DNA of 64,000 nucleotides, taken from contig CAYVMC010000007.1 of NCBI GenBank assembly GCA_964452495.1, positions 1 to 64,000 of the forward strand, in the 5' to 3' direction. How positions within the stretch are numbered: the first letter of the stretch is position 1; every line of letters begins with the position of its first letter. Below the pieces are notes generated by a model. The model had not been told where the DNA came from, ran no database searches, and was given only the letters and a program-made list of their open reading frames with translations. The translations under genes and the position numbers were made by a program. Shown piece after piece: positions 1-7,824 of this stretch. This DNA comes from CALUTH01 sp964452495. Lineage in GTDB: Bacteria > Cyanobacteriota > Vampirovibrionia > Gastranaerophilales > Gastranaerophilaceae.

Positions 1-2
1 AG

Positions 3-962
3 GCAGTTGTTGCTGAAACCGTTAAATTTGCCTTCCAGCATGCGGATACTTTCTCCATACTCCCACACAGTGTAAGAGTCGGGATACTCAACCAGAACAA
101 GTACGCTATAACCGACCCTGTTATAGGACACGAAAATATTAACAACAAAGGGGTCTGGGTTAGACCGTTTACTTCTCTGGAATCTATTGACCTCAAAAAC
201 GGACCTGATGTTGATGCTGTTACATACGGGACACTAATCGGGTTTGACAGTAACTTTGAAGAGTTTAAGCGCGGCTGGTACGGGGTTACTTCCGGTTACG
301 TCGGGTATAACGGGGCTTCGCTCTCTTACTCAGGTGTTGATACCATCATGAACGGCGGATTACTGGGTGTTACTCAAACTATGTACAAAGGCAACTTCTT
401 CACTGCATTGACCGCTACCGCCGGTGCGTCTGCCGGTTCGACTTCCTCTGACTGGGGTCACGAAAACTTTGCTATGCTGCTTGCTGGTATCGGGTCAAAA
501 ACAGGGTACAACTTTGAGTTTAAAAACGGTAGATTTATTATTCAGCCGTTATTATCCTTAAACTACACATTTGTTAACACTTTTGACTATACAAACGCTG
601 CAGGGGTTTCTATTGACTCCGACCCAAATCACAACTTCCAGATTAATCCTGCGTTAAGGTTCATCGGAAACCTGAGCAACGGGTGGCAGCCTTACGCTTA
701 CGTCGGGATGGTGTGGAACGTTCTTAACTCATCAAAAGTAACAGCAAATGAAGTCATCTTACCGAAAATGAGCGTTAAACCGTACGTTGAATACGGTGTC
801 GGTATCCAGAGAAGCTGGGCAGAAAAGTTCTCTGCGTTCTTCCAGACAATGGTTAGAAACGGCGGACGTACAGGTGTCGCATTCACTGCAGGGTTCCGCT
901 GGGCTATCGGGGATGATGACCCCGTGGATATTAAAGAAGTAAGAAATACCAGAGGTTATTAA
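3..962 (+). CDS. Autotransporter beta-barrel domain protein, 3' part (5' end outside window)
   Basis: The frame is open from the first full codon of the window to the stop at 962, so this is the C-terminal 319 residues of a larger protein. An ATG at 348 is internal and should not be taken as the start. The sequence is an alternation of short amphipathic, aromatic- and glycine-rich strands separated by polar turns (for example GVWVRPFTS, YAYVGMVWNV, AFTAGFRWAIG), which is the pattern of an autotransporter (type V secretion) outer-membrane translocator. Such barrels insert in the outer membrane and export an N-terminal passenger, which lies outside the window. The barrel is followed by an unusual tail of about 15 charged residues instead of ending at the usual terminal aromatic. 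Base composition is visibly richer in G and C than the neighbours, with many GGG glycine codons, suggesting transfer or strong expression bias. The family call is by pattern; passenger function is unknown. Confidence 0.82.
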   Translation, partial: AVVAETVKFAFQHADTFSILPHSVRVGILNQNKYAITDPVIGHENINNKGVWVRPFTSLESIDLKNGPDVDAVTYGTLIGFDSNFEEFKRGWYGVTSGYVGYNGASLSYSGVDTIMNGGLLGVTQTMYKGNFFTALTATAGASAGSTSSDWGHENFAMLLAGIGSKTGYNFEFKNGRFIIQPLLSLNYTFVNTFDYTNAAGVSIDSDPNHNFQINPALRFIGNLSNGWQPYAYVGMVWNVLNSSKVTANEVILPKMSVKPYVEYGVGIQRSWAEKFSAFFQTMVRNGGRTGVAFTAGFRWAIGDDDPVDIKEVRNTRGY

Positions 963-976
963 GGAAATAAACATTG

Positions 977-1017
977 GATAACAGAGCAGCGGGGCAAAGC
1001 CCCGCTGCTCTGTTATC
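977..1017 (+). terminator. Hairpin terminator after the autotransporter gene
   Basis: A perfect 19-bp stem (977-995 pairing with 999-1017) closes on an AAA loop 14 nt after the stop codon. The stem is GC-rich in its upper part. The following bases are AT-rich but not a clean T run, so termination rather than mRNA 3' protection is likely but not certain. Confidence 0.82.
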
Positions 1018-1072
1018 TATAAACATAAATGTATATGAAAGTTAACAAAATGTTTTTTCACTAAAAATACTA

Positions 1073-1078
1073 TATAAT
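1073..1078 (+). promoter_or_regulatory. -10 box directly before the 1086 gene (leaderless candidate)
   Basis: A perfect TATAAT ends 7 nt before the ATG at 1086, and there is no Shine-Dalgarno sequence. A transcript from this box would begin at or next to the start codon. No good -35 hexamer is seen at 16-18 nt spacing. The same layout is found before the genes at 13703, 30260 and 47892 and, on the minus strand, at 37741. Confidence 0.5.
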
Positions 1079-1085
1079 CATCTTT

Positions 1086-1982
1086 ATGAAGAAGCTATTT
1101 ATTCTGATTTTGGCACTAATTTTATGTTTCCATCCGGTTTTTGCAGATAATACGAATGACGGCTGGCGGAGGCTTGCAGTCTACAATTTTCAAGGTACAA
1201 AAATTTTATCAATCCCCGATTTGTCAATAGAATTTTATTCTCCCGATTTTATCGTCGTAAGGGATAAAAGCAACAGCTATTACATCTCGGATAATACAGG
1301 CAAAAGATTGAACGAAGAATCTTACCTTGTACTCGGTTATCCGCTCATAACCATATCTGACGGAAATTTTATCCAGCTTATTAAAGCAAAAGATATTCAA
1401 GACAATGAAGCCGAAATGATTATATACAACAAAAAAGGAAATATTGTATTTCCGCAGGATAAGATAAAAAACTACGAGCCGTTAGGTTTTAAGTATCTCA
1501 AAGACGGGAGGATTTTAGGAATAAAGAAACCATCCTCCATAGTAATTTTTGAAGCAGAAAAATCCCCGCTTATACTCGATACTCCGGAAAAACTTGTTCA
1601 ATGGCTTAATGAAAATAAAATTGATACCACAAATTACCAATCAAAATGGACACCTCAAATGAGTGATGAGGAAAAAAACCAGAAAATAGATTACAATATT
1701 TTCGAGAACTGGCTTAGAAATAATATTTATACCCCTTCAAAAGATGAATGGACAACATACCAAACAAAGGACGGCACCGGAATACGTGACCTGAATTACC
1801 CGACAAGAATTCTGGTAAAGCCCAGCCCCGAATATCAAAATATTGTCATAGAAGGAAACTATTTTGCATACTATTTGTTAGGTATGTGGGGAATAAAAAA
1901 ATTAGACGGCAGCACAGCAGGTAATGCAAAATTCAAAAATCTTCCCATAGTACGAGGAGAATATATTTACACCGAAGAATAA
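1086..1982 (+). CDS. Secreted protein of unknown function
   Basis: The protein has 298 residues. The first 20 form a clear signal peptide (two lysines, a run of I/L/A/F, cleavage after VFA), so it should be exported to the periplasm or surface. The mature part is rich in beta-strand segments with repeated D-x-x-G turns (for example DNTGKRL and NKKGNIV), loosely like WG-type beta repeats, but I cannot assign a family. There are no Cys pairs and no further membrane segments. The gene sits alone between the autotransporter terminator and the rpsB promoter. The start is set by the signal peptide; there is no ribosome binding site, and a TATAAT lies 7 nt upstream, so translation of a leaderless mRNA is likely. 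Confidence 0.75.
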   Translation: MKKLFILILALILCFHPVFADNTNDGWRRLAVYNFQGTKILSIPDLSIEFYSPDFIVVRDKSNSYYISDNTGKRLNEESYLVLGYPLITISDGNFIQLIKAKDIQDNEAEMIIYNKKGNIVFPQDKIKNYEPLGFKYLKDGRILGIKKPSSIVIFEAEKSPLILDTPEKLVQWLNENKIDTTNYQSKWTPQMSDEEKNQKIDYNIFENWLRNNIYTPSKDEWTTYQTKDGTGIRDLNYPTRILVKPSPEYQNIVIEGNYFAYYLLGMWGIKKLDGSTAGNAKFKNLPIVRGEYIYTEE

Positions 1983-2062
1983 TGAATCGCCCTTACTTCC
2001 GTATCTCTCTGCGACCACTTCATAAAACTTAACATTTCCCCTCTAATTCAACAGGGACATGA

Positions 2063-2091
2063 TTGTATTAAAAATATGTTTGTTTTACAAT
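2063..2091 (+). promoter_or_regulatory. Promoter of rpsB-tsf
   Basis: TTGTAT (2063-2068) and TACAAT (2086-2091) are separated by 17 nt, a good housekeeping sigma promoter. It predicts a start near 2098 and a leader of about 96 nt before rpsB. Confidence 0.72.
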
Positions 2092-2097
2092 ACTTGT

Positions 2098-2193
2098 GAT
2101 TACACTGGCTTGATAGGTTCGCCCTAGTCCTCAAATGTAAGGATGAAGCATTGTAATCCGTAGTACAATACACAAGTTATAAGGAGAAACACG
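2098..2193 (+). promoter_or_regulatory. Structured 5' leader of rpsB
   Basis: The predicted leader begins with GATTACA (2098-2104), which is complementary to TGTAATC (2152-2158). Inside this closing helix lies a smaller stem formed by TCCT (2128-2131) and AGGA (2140-2143). The helix ends about 25 nt before the Shine-Dalgarno AAGGAG. Autogenous control of rpsB by S2 through the mRNA leader is known in other bacteria. That this leader binds S2 is inference; it does not obviously match a leader I know. Confidence 0.45.
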
Positions 2194-2952
2194 ATGCCGG
2201 TAGCATCAATTATTGAACTTTTAGAAGCAGGTGTTCATTTCGGACACCAAACACAATTCTGGAACCCCAAAATGAAACCGTATATCTACGGTGCAAGAAA
2301 TGGAATTTATATTCTTGATTTAAGAAAAACTTCCAATTTATTGGATGCAGCTTATGAACTGGTAAGAGATTATGCCGCAAAAAATAAAAATATTCTGTTT
2401 GTAGGTACTAAAAAACAAGCCGCAGACGTTGTTGCAGAAGAAGCAACACGCTCAGGCGCATACTACGTCAACAGAAGATGGCTCGGCGGTATGTTAACCA
2501 ACTTTGAAACCATCCGCGGAAGAATAAACAAATTAAGAGAACTTGAAGAGTTTATTGAAAGCGGTCATGCTGAAAAATTACCTAAAAAAGAACAGGCACA
2601 GCTTAACAGACAACTCCAAAAACTCAGCAAAACTTTAGGCGGTATCAAAGAAATGAGAGGTCTGCCTGATTTGATTTTTGTTGTTGACCAAAAAAGAGAA
2701 GATATTGCTATTGCTGAAGCAAATAAGCTCAATATCCCTGTTATCTGCCTTGCTGATACCAACGCTGATCCTACAGGTATCAACTACATCATTCCGGGTA
2801 ACGATGACGCTATCCGTTCTATCAAACTCATCGTTTCTAAACTCGCTGATGCAGTTCTTGAAGGGAAACAACTTAAAGAAAACAACGCTAACACTAAGGC
2901 TAAACTTGAAACTATCAGACCTGAAGATGCTGGCGTTGAAGTTACAGTATAA
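2194..2952 (+). CDS. rpsB: Small ribosomal subunit protein uS2
   Basis: The protein has 252 residues, the usual length for S2, a component of the 30S subunit head/body junction. The N-terminus (LLEAGVHFGHQTQFWNPKM) and the motifs RWLGGMLTNFETI, GLPDLIFVVDQKRE and IPVICLADTNADP are diagnostic. The start has a good Shine-Dalgarno, AAGGAGAAACACG before ATG. It is followed by tsf after 87 nt, the order found in most bacteria, and is transcribed from the promoter at 2063-2091. Confidence 0.98.
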   Translation: MPVASIIELLEAGVHFGHQTQFWNPKMKPYIYGARNGIYILDLRKTSNLLDAAYELVRDYAAKNKNILFVGTKKQAADVVAEEATRSGAYYVNRRWLGGMLTNFETIRGRINKLRELEEFIESGHAEKLPKKEQAQLNRQLQKLSKTLGGIKEMRGLPDLIFVVDQKREDIAIAEANKLNIPVICLADTNADPTGINYIIPGNDDAIRSIKLIVSKLADAVLEGKQLKENNANTKAKLETIRPEDAGVEVTV

Positions 2953-2964
2953 AAATGAATAACT

Positions 2965-3019
2965 ACGGGATGGGGTAAGGAAAAACACCGGATTAACGGA
3001 TGACCGCGCCTTATCCCGT
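2965..3019 (+). promoter_or_regulatory. Hairpin in the rpsB-tsf spacer (possible attenuator)
   Basis: ACGGGAT (2965-2971) plus TAAGG (2976-2980) pair with CCTTATCCCGT (3009-3019), with GGGG bulged on the left arm and a 28-nt loop. The right arm is followed by TTTTAAATAAGG, the latter part being the tsf Shine-Dalgarno. It could act as a partial terminator or processing site setting the S2:EF-Ts ratio. This is inferred from sequence only. Confidence 0.45.
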
Positions 3020-3039
3020 TTTAAATAAGGAGAAAATAA

Positions 3040-3903
3040 ATGAATATTACAGCTACAATGGTTAAAGAACTTCGTGACAAAACCGGCGCAGGTATGATGG
3101 ATGCTAAAAAAGCACTCGTTGAAGTTGACGGCGATATGGAAAAAGCTACAGAATTATTAAGACAAAAAGGTATCGCTTCTGCTGATAAAAAAATGGGCAG
3201 AATTGCTGCAGAAGGCAGAGTCGGTTCTTATGTTAATGATTCTTGCGGTGCGATGATTGAAATTAACTGCGAAACAGACTTCGTTGCCAAAAATGCTGAG
3301 TTTATAGAATTGACTAACGGTCTGGCTCAGTTAGTGGCAGAATCAAATCCGGCAGATGTTGATGCATTGCTCAATACAACTTGCCCGAAATGCGGAAAAA
3401 TAATAAGCGATGTTCTTAAAGAAAAAATCGCTTCTATCGGCGAAAAAATCACTGTAAGACGTTTTGTCCGCTATGAAGGTAATGTTGCAACATACATCCA
3501 CAACGGTAAAATCGGTGTACTTTTAGAAACTGATAAGGCTGATGCAGAGCTTACAAAAGATATTTGTCTGCATATTGCATCTTCTGCTCCAGAATTTGTT
3601 TCAAGAGCCAACATCCCCGCTTCTGTTATCGAAGAAGAAACAAGAATCGAAATGGGAAAAGAAGACCTTGCCAATAAGCCTGAACAAATCAGAGCTAAAA
3701 TTGTTGAAGGCAGAGTTAATAAATTAATGGCTCATAAATGCCTTCTTGAACAACCATTCGTTAAAAACCCTGATATGACTATTGAACAATTAATCAGCGG
3801 CAAACTTAACATAGTTAAATTTGACAGATTTGTTCTCGGTGAAGGGCTTGAAAAACGCAGCGATAACTTTGCTGATGAAGTTATGAGCCAATTAAACGGC
3901 TAA
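3040..3903 (+). CDS. tsf: Elongation factor Ts
   Basis: EF-Ts, 287 residues, is the guanine nucleotide exchange factor that recycles EF-Tu. The N-terminal UBA-like part (MVKELRDKTGAGMMDAKKAL) and the TDFVAKN core motif, both contacting EF-Tu, are intact. The start follows AAGGAGAAAATAA. One oddity is a CPKCG motif near residues 111-115, ahead of the conserved LKEKIASIGEKITVRRF strand; most EF-Ts proteins have no such CxxC. It may be a small zinc- or disulfide-linked loop, or simply chance. Confidence 0.98.
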   Translation: MNITATMVKELRDKTGAGMMDAKKALVEVDGDMEKATELLRQKGIASADKKMGRIAAEGRVGSYVNDSCGAMIEINCETDFVAKNAEFIELTNGLAQLVAESNPADVDALLNTTCPKCGKIISDVLKEKIASIGEKITVRRFVRYEGNVATYIHNGKIGVLLETDKADAELTKDICLHIASSAPEFVSRANIPASVIEEETRIEMGKEDLANKPEQIRAKIVEGRVNKLMAHKCLLEQPFVKNPDMTIEQLISGKLNIVKFDRFVLGEGLEKRSDNFADEVMSQLNG

Positions 3904-3966
3904 TCAGCGCCAAAACAGGGTACAGGGAAACAATCCTCCCCACGGTTTGACTGAGATTGAAAAATT

Positions 3967-4002
3967 AAATGGCAGGCGGAATAAATATTCCGCCTGCCAT
4001 TT
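3967..4002. terminator. Bidirectional terminator between tsf and the 4007 gene
   Basis: A 16-bp perfect stem (3967-3982 with 3987-4002) has a 4-nt loop. It is flanked by A-rich sequence on the left and T-rich sequence on the right, so it can serve tsf and the convergent minus-strand gene. Confidence 0.9.
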
Positions 4003-4006
4003 ATAT

Positions 4007-5269
4007 CTAATTTATAATCCCCGGCTCTAATTTTGAACCGGTAATCCATTCCCTAAATTTAAATTGAAGTTTTGGAAGTCCACATGCCAGAAGAGCGGAT
4101 GTAATTACAACATTACCCAGTATATTTGTCGTTTTAACCGCTTTTGCTTTTTTAGCAAACTTTTCAACACTACCGATAAGTTCAGCATCTCCAGCACTGT
4201 TTCCTGTCATTTTGATAAAGTTCTCCAGACTGTCTCTAAATTTGCCAAGTGCCTTAAAATCTATATAAGCACGGGGATCACGCACCTTTTCATTTAACAT
4301 TTTTATTTTTTTGAAATCATTTGCATATTTTGTAAACATCGCCTCCGGTTTATTATCAATAAATTCTACCAGATCTTTAGGACTTGCACTTGATGGAAGT
4401 TCAAACTGACCGTTTTTTACAGCACTTATAAAGTCACTATCGGCAAGAAGTTTTACATCTAAGTCCATGCTTGTTTTTAAAATCTTTTCCGAAAAAAGAT
4501 TTGAAGCTTTTTCTAATTGTTTTGGAAACAAATAATTAAGATACATCATCCCGCTCATACGGAAGGCAATATCATACGCTTCATTACGTTTACGTGCGGT
4601 TGCAACACGCCCCGCCGCATAGCCGCCATCAATCATAATAAGTTTTTGCAAATCAGTTAATTCTGCAAGCGAACCCATATTTACACCTTTAAAGGATGGC
4701 GAAGTCTGTTTTGTATTCTGTACAACAGGCTGCGGCTGTTTTTCAAACTTATCACCGCATTGTTGGTTGCGTTTCATCTTTGAATACGCTGTCCATTTAA
4801 AAATGAGTTTAGGTATAATCCAACCCATAAGCGCCACAGGAATAATAGTCTGTGCAAGGAATTTGCCTGCAAGGCATCTGCGGTATTTGTCAGCATTTTT
4901 CAATGCGTTTTCCAGCTCTGCTACCTCTTTCGGGGCTTTATCTCTAAACTTTTCTATATTATATTTCAGCCCCTGAAATTCTTCTTCTTTATAAAGTTTA
5001 CTGCTTATATCAGAATTAAATCCGCTTTTTTTAATTGCCCAATCTGCAATTTTCCCGATTAAAGGAACTCCGCCAAGCCAGACCGCAGATACTGCATATT
5101 CATCAACCAATTTTTCTCTTGCACCAAGATATGCAATATCTTTATCAGACCTGTTCTGATAATACGTCATACCAACTTTGACCGGGACTTCGATACCGCA
5201 GTCACGAACAATTAACGGGTAAATTGATGAATTATTTCCGATTGCTGATATTACATTTATTAATGACAT
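4007..5269 (-). CDS. Membrane-associated protein of unknown function with PSFKG motif
   Basis: The protein has 420 residues and no family I recognise. A hydrophobic segment near residues 138-157 (FLAQTIIPVALMGWIIP) and another near the C-terminus (ILGNVVITSALLACGLPKL) are each followed by a basic amphipathic stretch (IFKW, LQFKFREW), suggesting two membrane anchors. Between them lies a Gln/Pro-rich linker ending in PSFKGVNMG at about residues 191-199. Similar PSFKG-like motifs occur in other unknown proteins of this window (35801, 47108, and weaker forms at 63284 and 5720). The start follows GAGGAAATATAAA. It is monocistronic and convergent with tsf across a shared terminator. It is probably lineage-specific; function is unknown. 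Confidence 0.75.
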   Translation of the reverse strand: MSLINVISAIGNNSSIYPLIVRDCGIEVPVKVGMTYYQNRSDKDIAYLGAREKLVDEYAVSAVWLGGVPLIGKIADWAIKKSGFNSDISSKLYKEEEFQGLKYNIEKFRDKAPKEVAELENALKNADKYRRCLAGKFLAQTIIPVALMGWIIPKLIFKWTAYSKMKRNQQCGDKFEKQPQPVVQNTKQTSPSFKGVNMGSLAELTDLQKLIMIDGGYAAGRVATARKRNEAYDIAFRMSGMMYLNYLFPKQLEKASNLFSEKILKTSMDLDVKLLADSDFISAVKNGQFELPSSASPKDLVEFIDNKPEAMFTKYANDFKKIKMLNEKVRDPRAYIDFKALGKFRDSLENFIKMTGNSAGDAELIGSVEKFAKKAKAVKTTNILGNVVITSALLACGLPKLQFKFREWITGSKLEPGIIN

Positions 5270-5719
5270 TTTATATTTCCTCTTTTCGCTGCAACCACTA
5301 ATTTTAACCGTTCATGCACGGCCGGGGCATCGGTGCTAACGAAAAAAGTATTTATGAAAACCTTAGAAAACAAAACTTCCCATCATTAGCGCCTAGCCCA
5401 AATGATGGTGATGATGAAATTTATTTGTTTTTCTTGTTCTCATAATTCTGTACACATCCTTTTTACTTTTATTGTTGGATAAGATAAGTTTTACATAAAC
5501 AAGTACTTTTAGCAAGAGGGTAAAAATATTTCCGTATAGAATCAAAATGCTCTCCTCAAGTATAGAAATTAACCACCGGAATATAAAACAGCTTTATACA
5601 TTTTTAACTAAATATATAAAATGTACTTTAGCCAAACTAAAACTTTTGAATTACAAAATATGATTGAACAACTTAATAATAGAAGCGCAAATTTTTTTAT
5701 GTTCAGATTTTATATAAGC
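5270..5719. other. Non-coding region with one hairpin
   Basis: This 450-nt stretch separates two divergent genes. An 8-bp perfect stem, CCATCATT (5380-5387) with AATGATGG (5401-5408), would lie in the 5' leader of the minus-strand gene. I see no convincing promoter, tRNA or known riboswitch core. An upstream in-frame ATG at 5621 would extend the next gene by 33 residues, but that extension looks like translated spacer. Confidence 0.4.
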
Positions 5720-6583
5720 ATGCAAATAACTAAAATAAACTTACACTCCCCTGATTATAAATCAGGAACACCTTCTTTCTCGGCAATGAAAGCATCAGCT
5801 TTTAATGGTGTAGATTATTATTGTATGCGAAAGCTAAAAGCACCTATAGAAAAATTTAATACCCTTCGCGATTTTCAACTATGGGCATTTGAACAACTTA
5901 AGAACAAATTTCGGGATGCAGAATATGGCGGACGCGGTAAAAATACAGCAGTCGAACGCAAGGATATAATAAACCAGTGGCTTCAGGGGATGCTCACAAA
6001 TACACAGAAATACTCATACGCCTTTGCTCTTGTTGCTTTGCAGAATATAATCCACACATTAAAACCTGATAACGATGACCTGCCTGTTATTTATAATGAT
6101 AATGCGCTTATTAAAACACATAATGAAATATCCGATAAAATATCCTGCCATAATGATACTTCAGTAAGTTTTCGCAATATTTACAAGAAACATCTGCTTT
6201 CACTATTACCGCAGATTAAAAATAATAAAGATGAAAACTGGGTTGTAATACATTCTATTCCTAATGACCCACAAAATTACGAAGACAATATCACACGCTT
6301 ACAACTCCTCTCTCACCGCTCCTGGTGTACCAAAACCTCAACGGCTCGAATGCACCTTATGTACGGAGATATACATATTATGCTTGAAAAGGGTGAACCG
6401 CGCATAGCACTACGTTTTTTTGAAGATGAAATAGATGAAATCCAAGGTATCGGAAACCGTGGAATTAATCCTAAAGATATCCCAGTAATAGAAAAATATA
6501 TAGATATAAACGGTTTTAGATTAAGTGCTGCTGTCAAACATATGATTGAGACTTTAAAAAAACAAACTCAAAATATAGATTAA
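5720..6583 (+). CDS. Unknown protein with C-terminal conserved domain and N-terminal tag
   Basis: I chose the ATG at 5720 (287 residues) because it gives an N-terminus, MQITKIN then PSFSA at residues 18-22, matching the tag style of other window proteins such as MQVQAIN at 63670. An ATG at 5621 would add 33 unpersuasive residues. Neither start has a Shine-Dalgarno. The C-terminal third looks like a folded domain: a W-C-T-K motif (HRSWCTKTSTARMHL), an acidic turn with small residues (YGDIHIMLEKGEPRIALRF) and DEIQGIGNRGINPKD. This arrangement is reminiscent of the PcfJ-like domain seen in mobile elements, but I am not confident. There are no membrane segments. It converges on the SPOR-protein gene 1 nt away. 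Confidence 0.65.
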   Translation: MQITKINLHSPDYKSGTPSFSAMKASAFNGVDYYCMRKLKAPIEKFNTLRDFQLWAFEQLKNKFRDAEYGGRGKNTAVERKDIINQWLQGMLTNTQKYSYAFALVALQNIIHTLKPDNDDLPVIYNDNALIKTHNEISDKISCHNDTSVSFRNIYKKHLLSLLPQIKNNKDENWVVIHSIPNDPQNYEDNITRLQLLSHRSWCTKTSTARMHLMYGDIHIMLEKGEPRIALRFFEDEIDEIQGIGNRGINPKDIPVIEKYIDINGFRLSAAVKHMIETLKKQTQNID

Positions 6584-6584
6584 G

Positions 6585-7262
6585 TTACTCTGAAACCATT
6601 CTTGCGGGCAAATGTTCATTTAACAAGCTTGTGGTGAGTGACATTGCTGCACTTTTACTTTTAAATACACCTGCTTGAAGCGTATATCCACCGCTTACTT
6701 CCTTAATAACCGGCTGTAGCGTCGGATCAGTTTCATTTACAATATCCTTTGCTATTTTTACCTGATCATAGGTATTGTAATGCCCAATATAAACCCTGTA
6801 TGTAAGATCCAGTTCCTGCGCAACAGGTACTGTTGTTTGTGCAGCTTTATCAGGTGTAATTACTTTTATTTCAGGCACTGTCACACTCAACTCCACAGGA
6901 GGCAGGGCTTCACCTTCAGTTTGAGTGATAGATTCAATTATTTCTTTAGCTTTTTCATCAGTAAGAGTAGCTGGAGATTTAGGTTCATTATTTGCAGCTA
7001 CTGTCTGACCTTGATCCTCCTGTTGTATTTCAAGAAGCCTGTTATCAACAAATTTTTTGAGATATATATTATTCTCTGTTTCTGTCATTTCATCTGTTGT
7101 ATCACCTATCGATACATCCACATCAGGAGCAAAACAGTTAACAAGAACCGTAAACACTACAAGCATAAATACAAATGTACAGCAAAACAATTTTAATATG
7201 CTTATATCTTTCTTTTCTTTTGGCTTTAAATATTTTTTATATCCGAATTTTTTTTTGCTCAT
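6585..7262 (-). CDS. SPOR-domain inner-membrane protein
   Basis: The protein has 225 residues: a short basic cytoplasmic head, one membrane segment near residues 23-42 (LKLFCCTFVFMLVVFTVLVN), a Glu/Thr/Pro-rich periplasmic linker, and a C-terminal SPOR domain (VYIGHYNTYDQVKIA ... YTLQAGVFKSKSAAMSL). SPOR domains bind peptidoglycan stripped of stem peptides and usually locate proteins to the septum. The start at 7262 has GGAG 9 nt upstream and lies 4 nt after the previous stop; an earlier TTG would overlap that gene. It is the last gene of the HEAT-queC-DUF366 group, although its role is apparently unrelated. Confidence 0.85.
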   Translation of the reverse strand: MSKKKFGYKKYLKPKEKKDISILKLFCCTFVFMLVVFTVLVNCFAPDVDVSIGDTTDEMTETENNIYLKKFVDNRLLEIQQEDQGQTVAANNEPKSPATLTDEKAKEIIESITQTEGEALPPVELSVTVPEIKVITPDKAAQTTVPVAQELDLTYRVYIGHYNTYDQVKIAKDIVNETDPTLQPVIKEVSGGYTLQAGVFKSKSAAMSLTTSLLNEHLPARMVSE

Positions 7263-7266
7263 CTCA

Positions 7267-7824
7267 CTACACTCCACGGACTTTAGTTCCTGCAAGTATT
7301 ATATCATCAATTTCTTCACTGTAACGCTTCATAATCTCTGTTGCAAACTCTTTTATATTATCAATCCCAAGCTCACTTTTTAATCCTGATGCTTTAACAG
7401 GCGCCCCTTCTGACAAAATATTAATACCTGTATGGATTAAGGTCGAAGTTAACGATTTTGTCGCGATAGATACGGTTAATTTTTTACCTTCATAAAATAA
7501 ATCATCACCGCTGCGTTTTATTTTGAAGCCATACTCTTCAAGAAGTTCTTTTATTGTACAGATTAACAGCCTTTGCCTGAAAACCCCTTCTGGAAGGTCG
7601 ACCCCAAACTGTTCCGATATAAAGCTCAGCATCAACTTACTATAAATCGGCTCATTGTTTATCACATCCTCCACATCTACCATCTCTGTAAGCTTAACTT
7701 CACACTCTCCGCAAAATGCAACAATAGCATCTCCGCGTAGTTTGTAATTTTTATAAATCCAGTGAGGACATAACTGTGAGCCTATATATTTAACTTCGTT
7801 ATCTAGATATTTAGTTTCCATCAT
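7267..7824 (-). CDS. DUF366 family protein
   Basis: The 185-residue protein matches DUF366 from memory: YIGSQLCPHWI at the start, then the charged GDAIVAFCGECEV, MVDVEDV, RRSGDDL-like KRSGDDLFYEGKKL, and a central SIATKSLTSTLIHTGINI stretch. The family is known mainly from archaea and some anaerobic bacteria, and I know of no proven function. The gene overlaps the 3' end of queC by 14 nt, so the two are translationally coupled, suggesting a link to 7-deazaguanine or another tRNA-related process. The start is either of two adjacent ATGs (7824 or 7821). There is no clear Shine-Dalgarno, consistent with coupling. Confidence 0.82.
   Translation of the reverse strand: MMETKYLDNEVKYIGSQLCPHWIYKNYKLRGDAIVAFCGECEVKLTEMVDVEDVINNEPIYSKLMLSFISEQFGVDLPEGVFRQRLLICTIKELLEEYGFKIKRSGDDLFYEGKKLTVSIATKSLTSTLIHTGINILSEGAPVKASGLKSELGIDNIKEFATEIMKRYSEEIDDIILAGTKVRGV

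Noticed and set aside
2103..2160. tRNA-like sequence (GGTTCGCCCTAG) in the rpsB leader
   Set aside because: No acceptor stem, anticodon arm or discriminator arrangement can be folded around it, and it lies inside the rpsB leader.
2635..2988. Antisense frame over rpsB
   Set aside because: It overlaps a strongly conserved gene, encodes a low-complexity Phe/Ser-rich sequence, and has no start signal; typical of the complement of AT-rich genes. The same applies to other antisense frames such as 48071-48508 and 60583-61002.
5621..5719. Longer start of the 5720 gene
   Set aside because: The extra 33 residues look like translated spacer (Phe/Asn-rich, no conserved look), and the start at 5720 yields the tag-like N-terminus. 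No ribosome site supports either.
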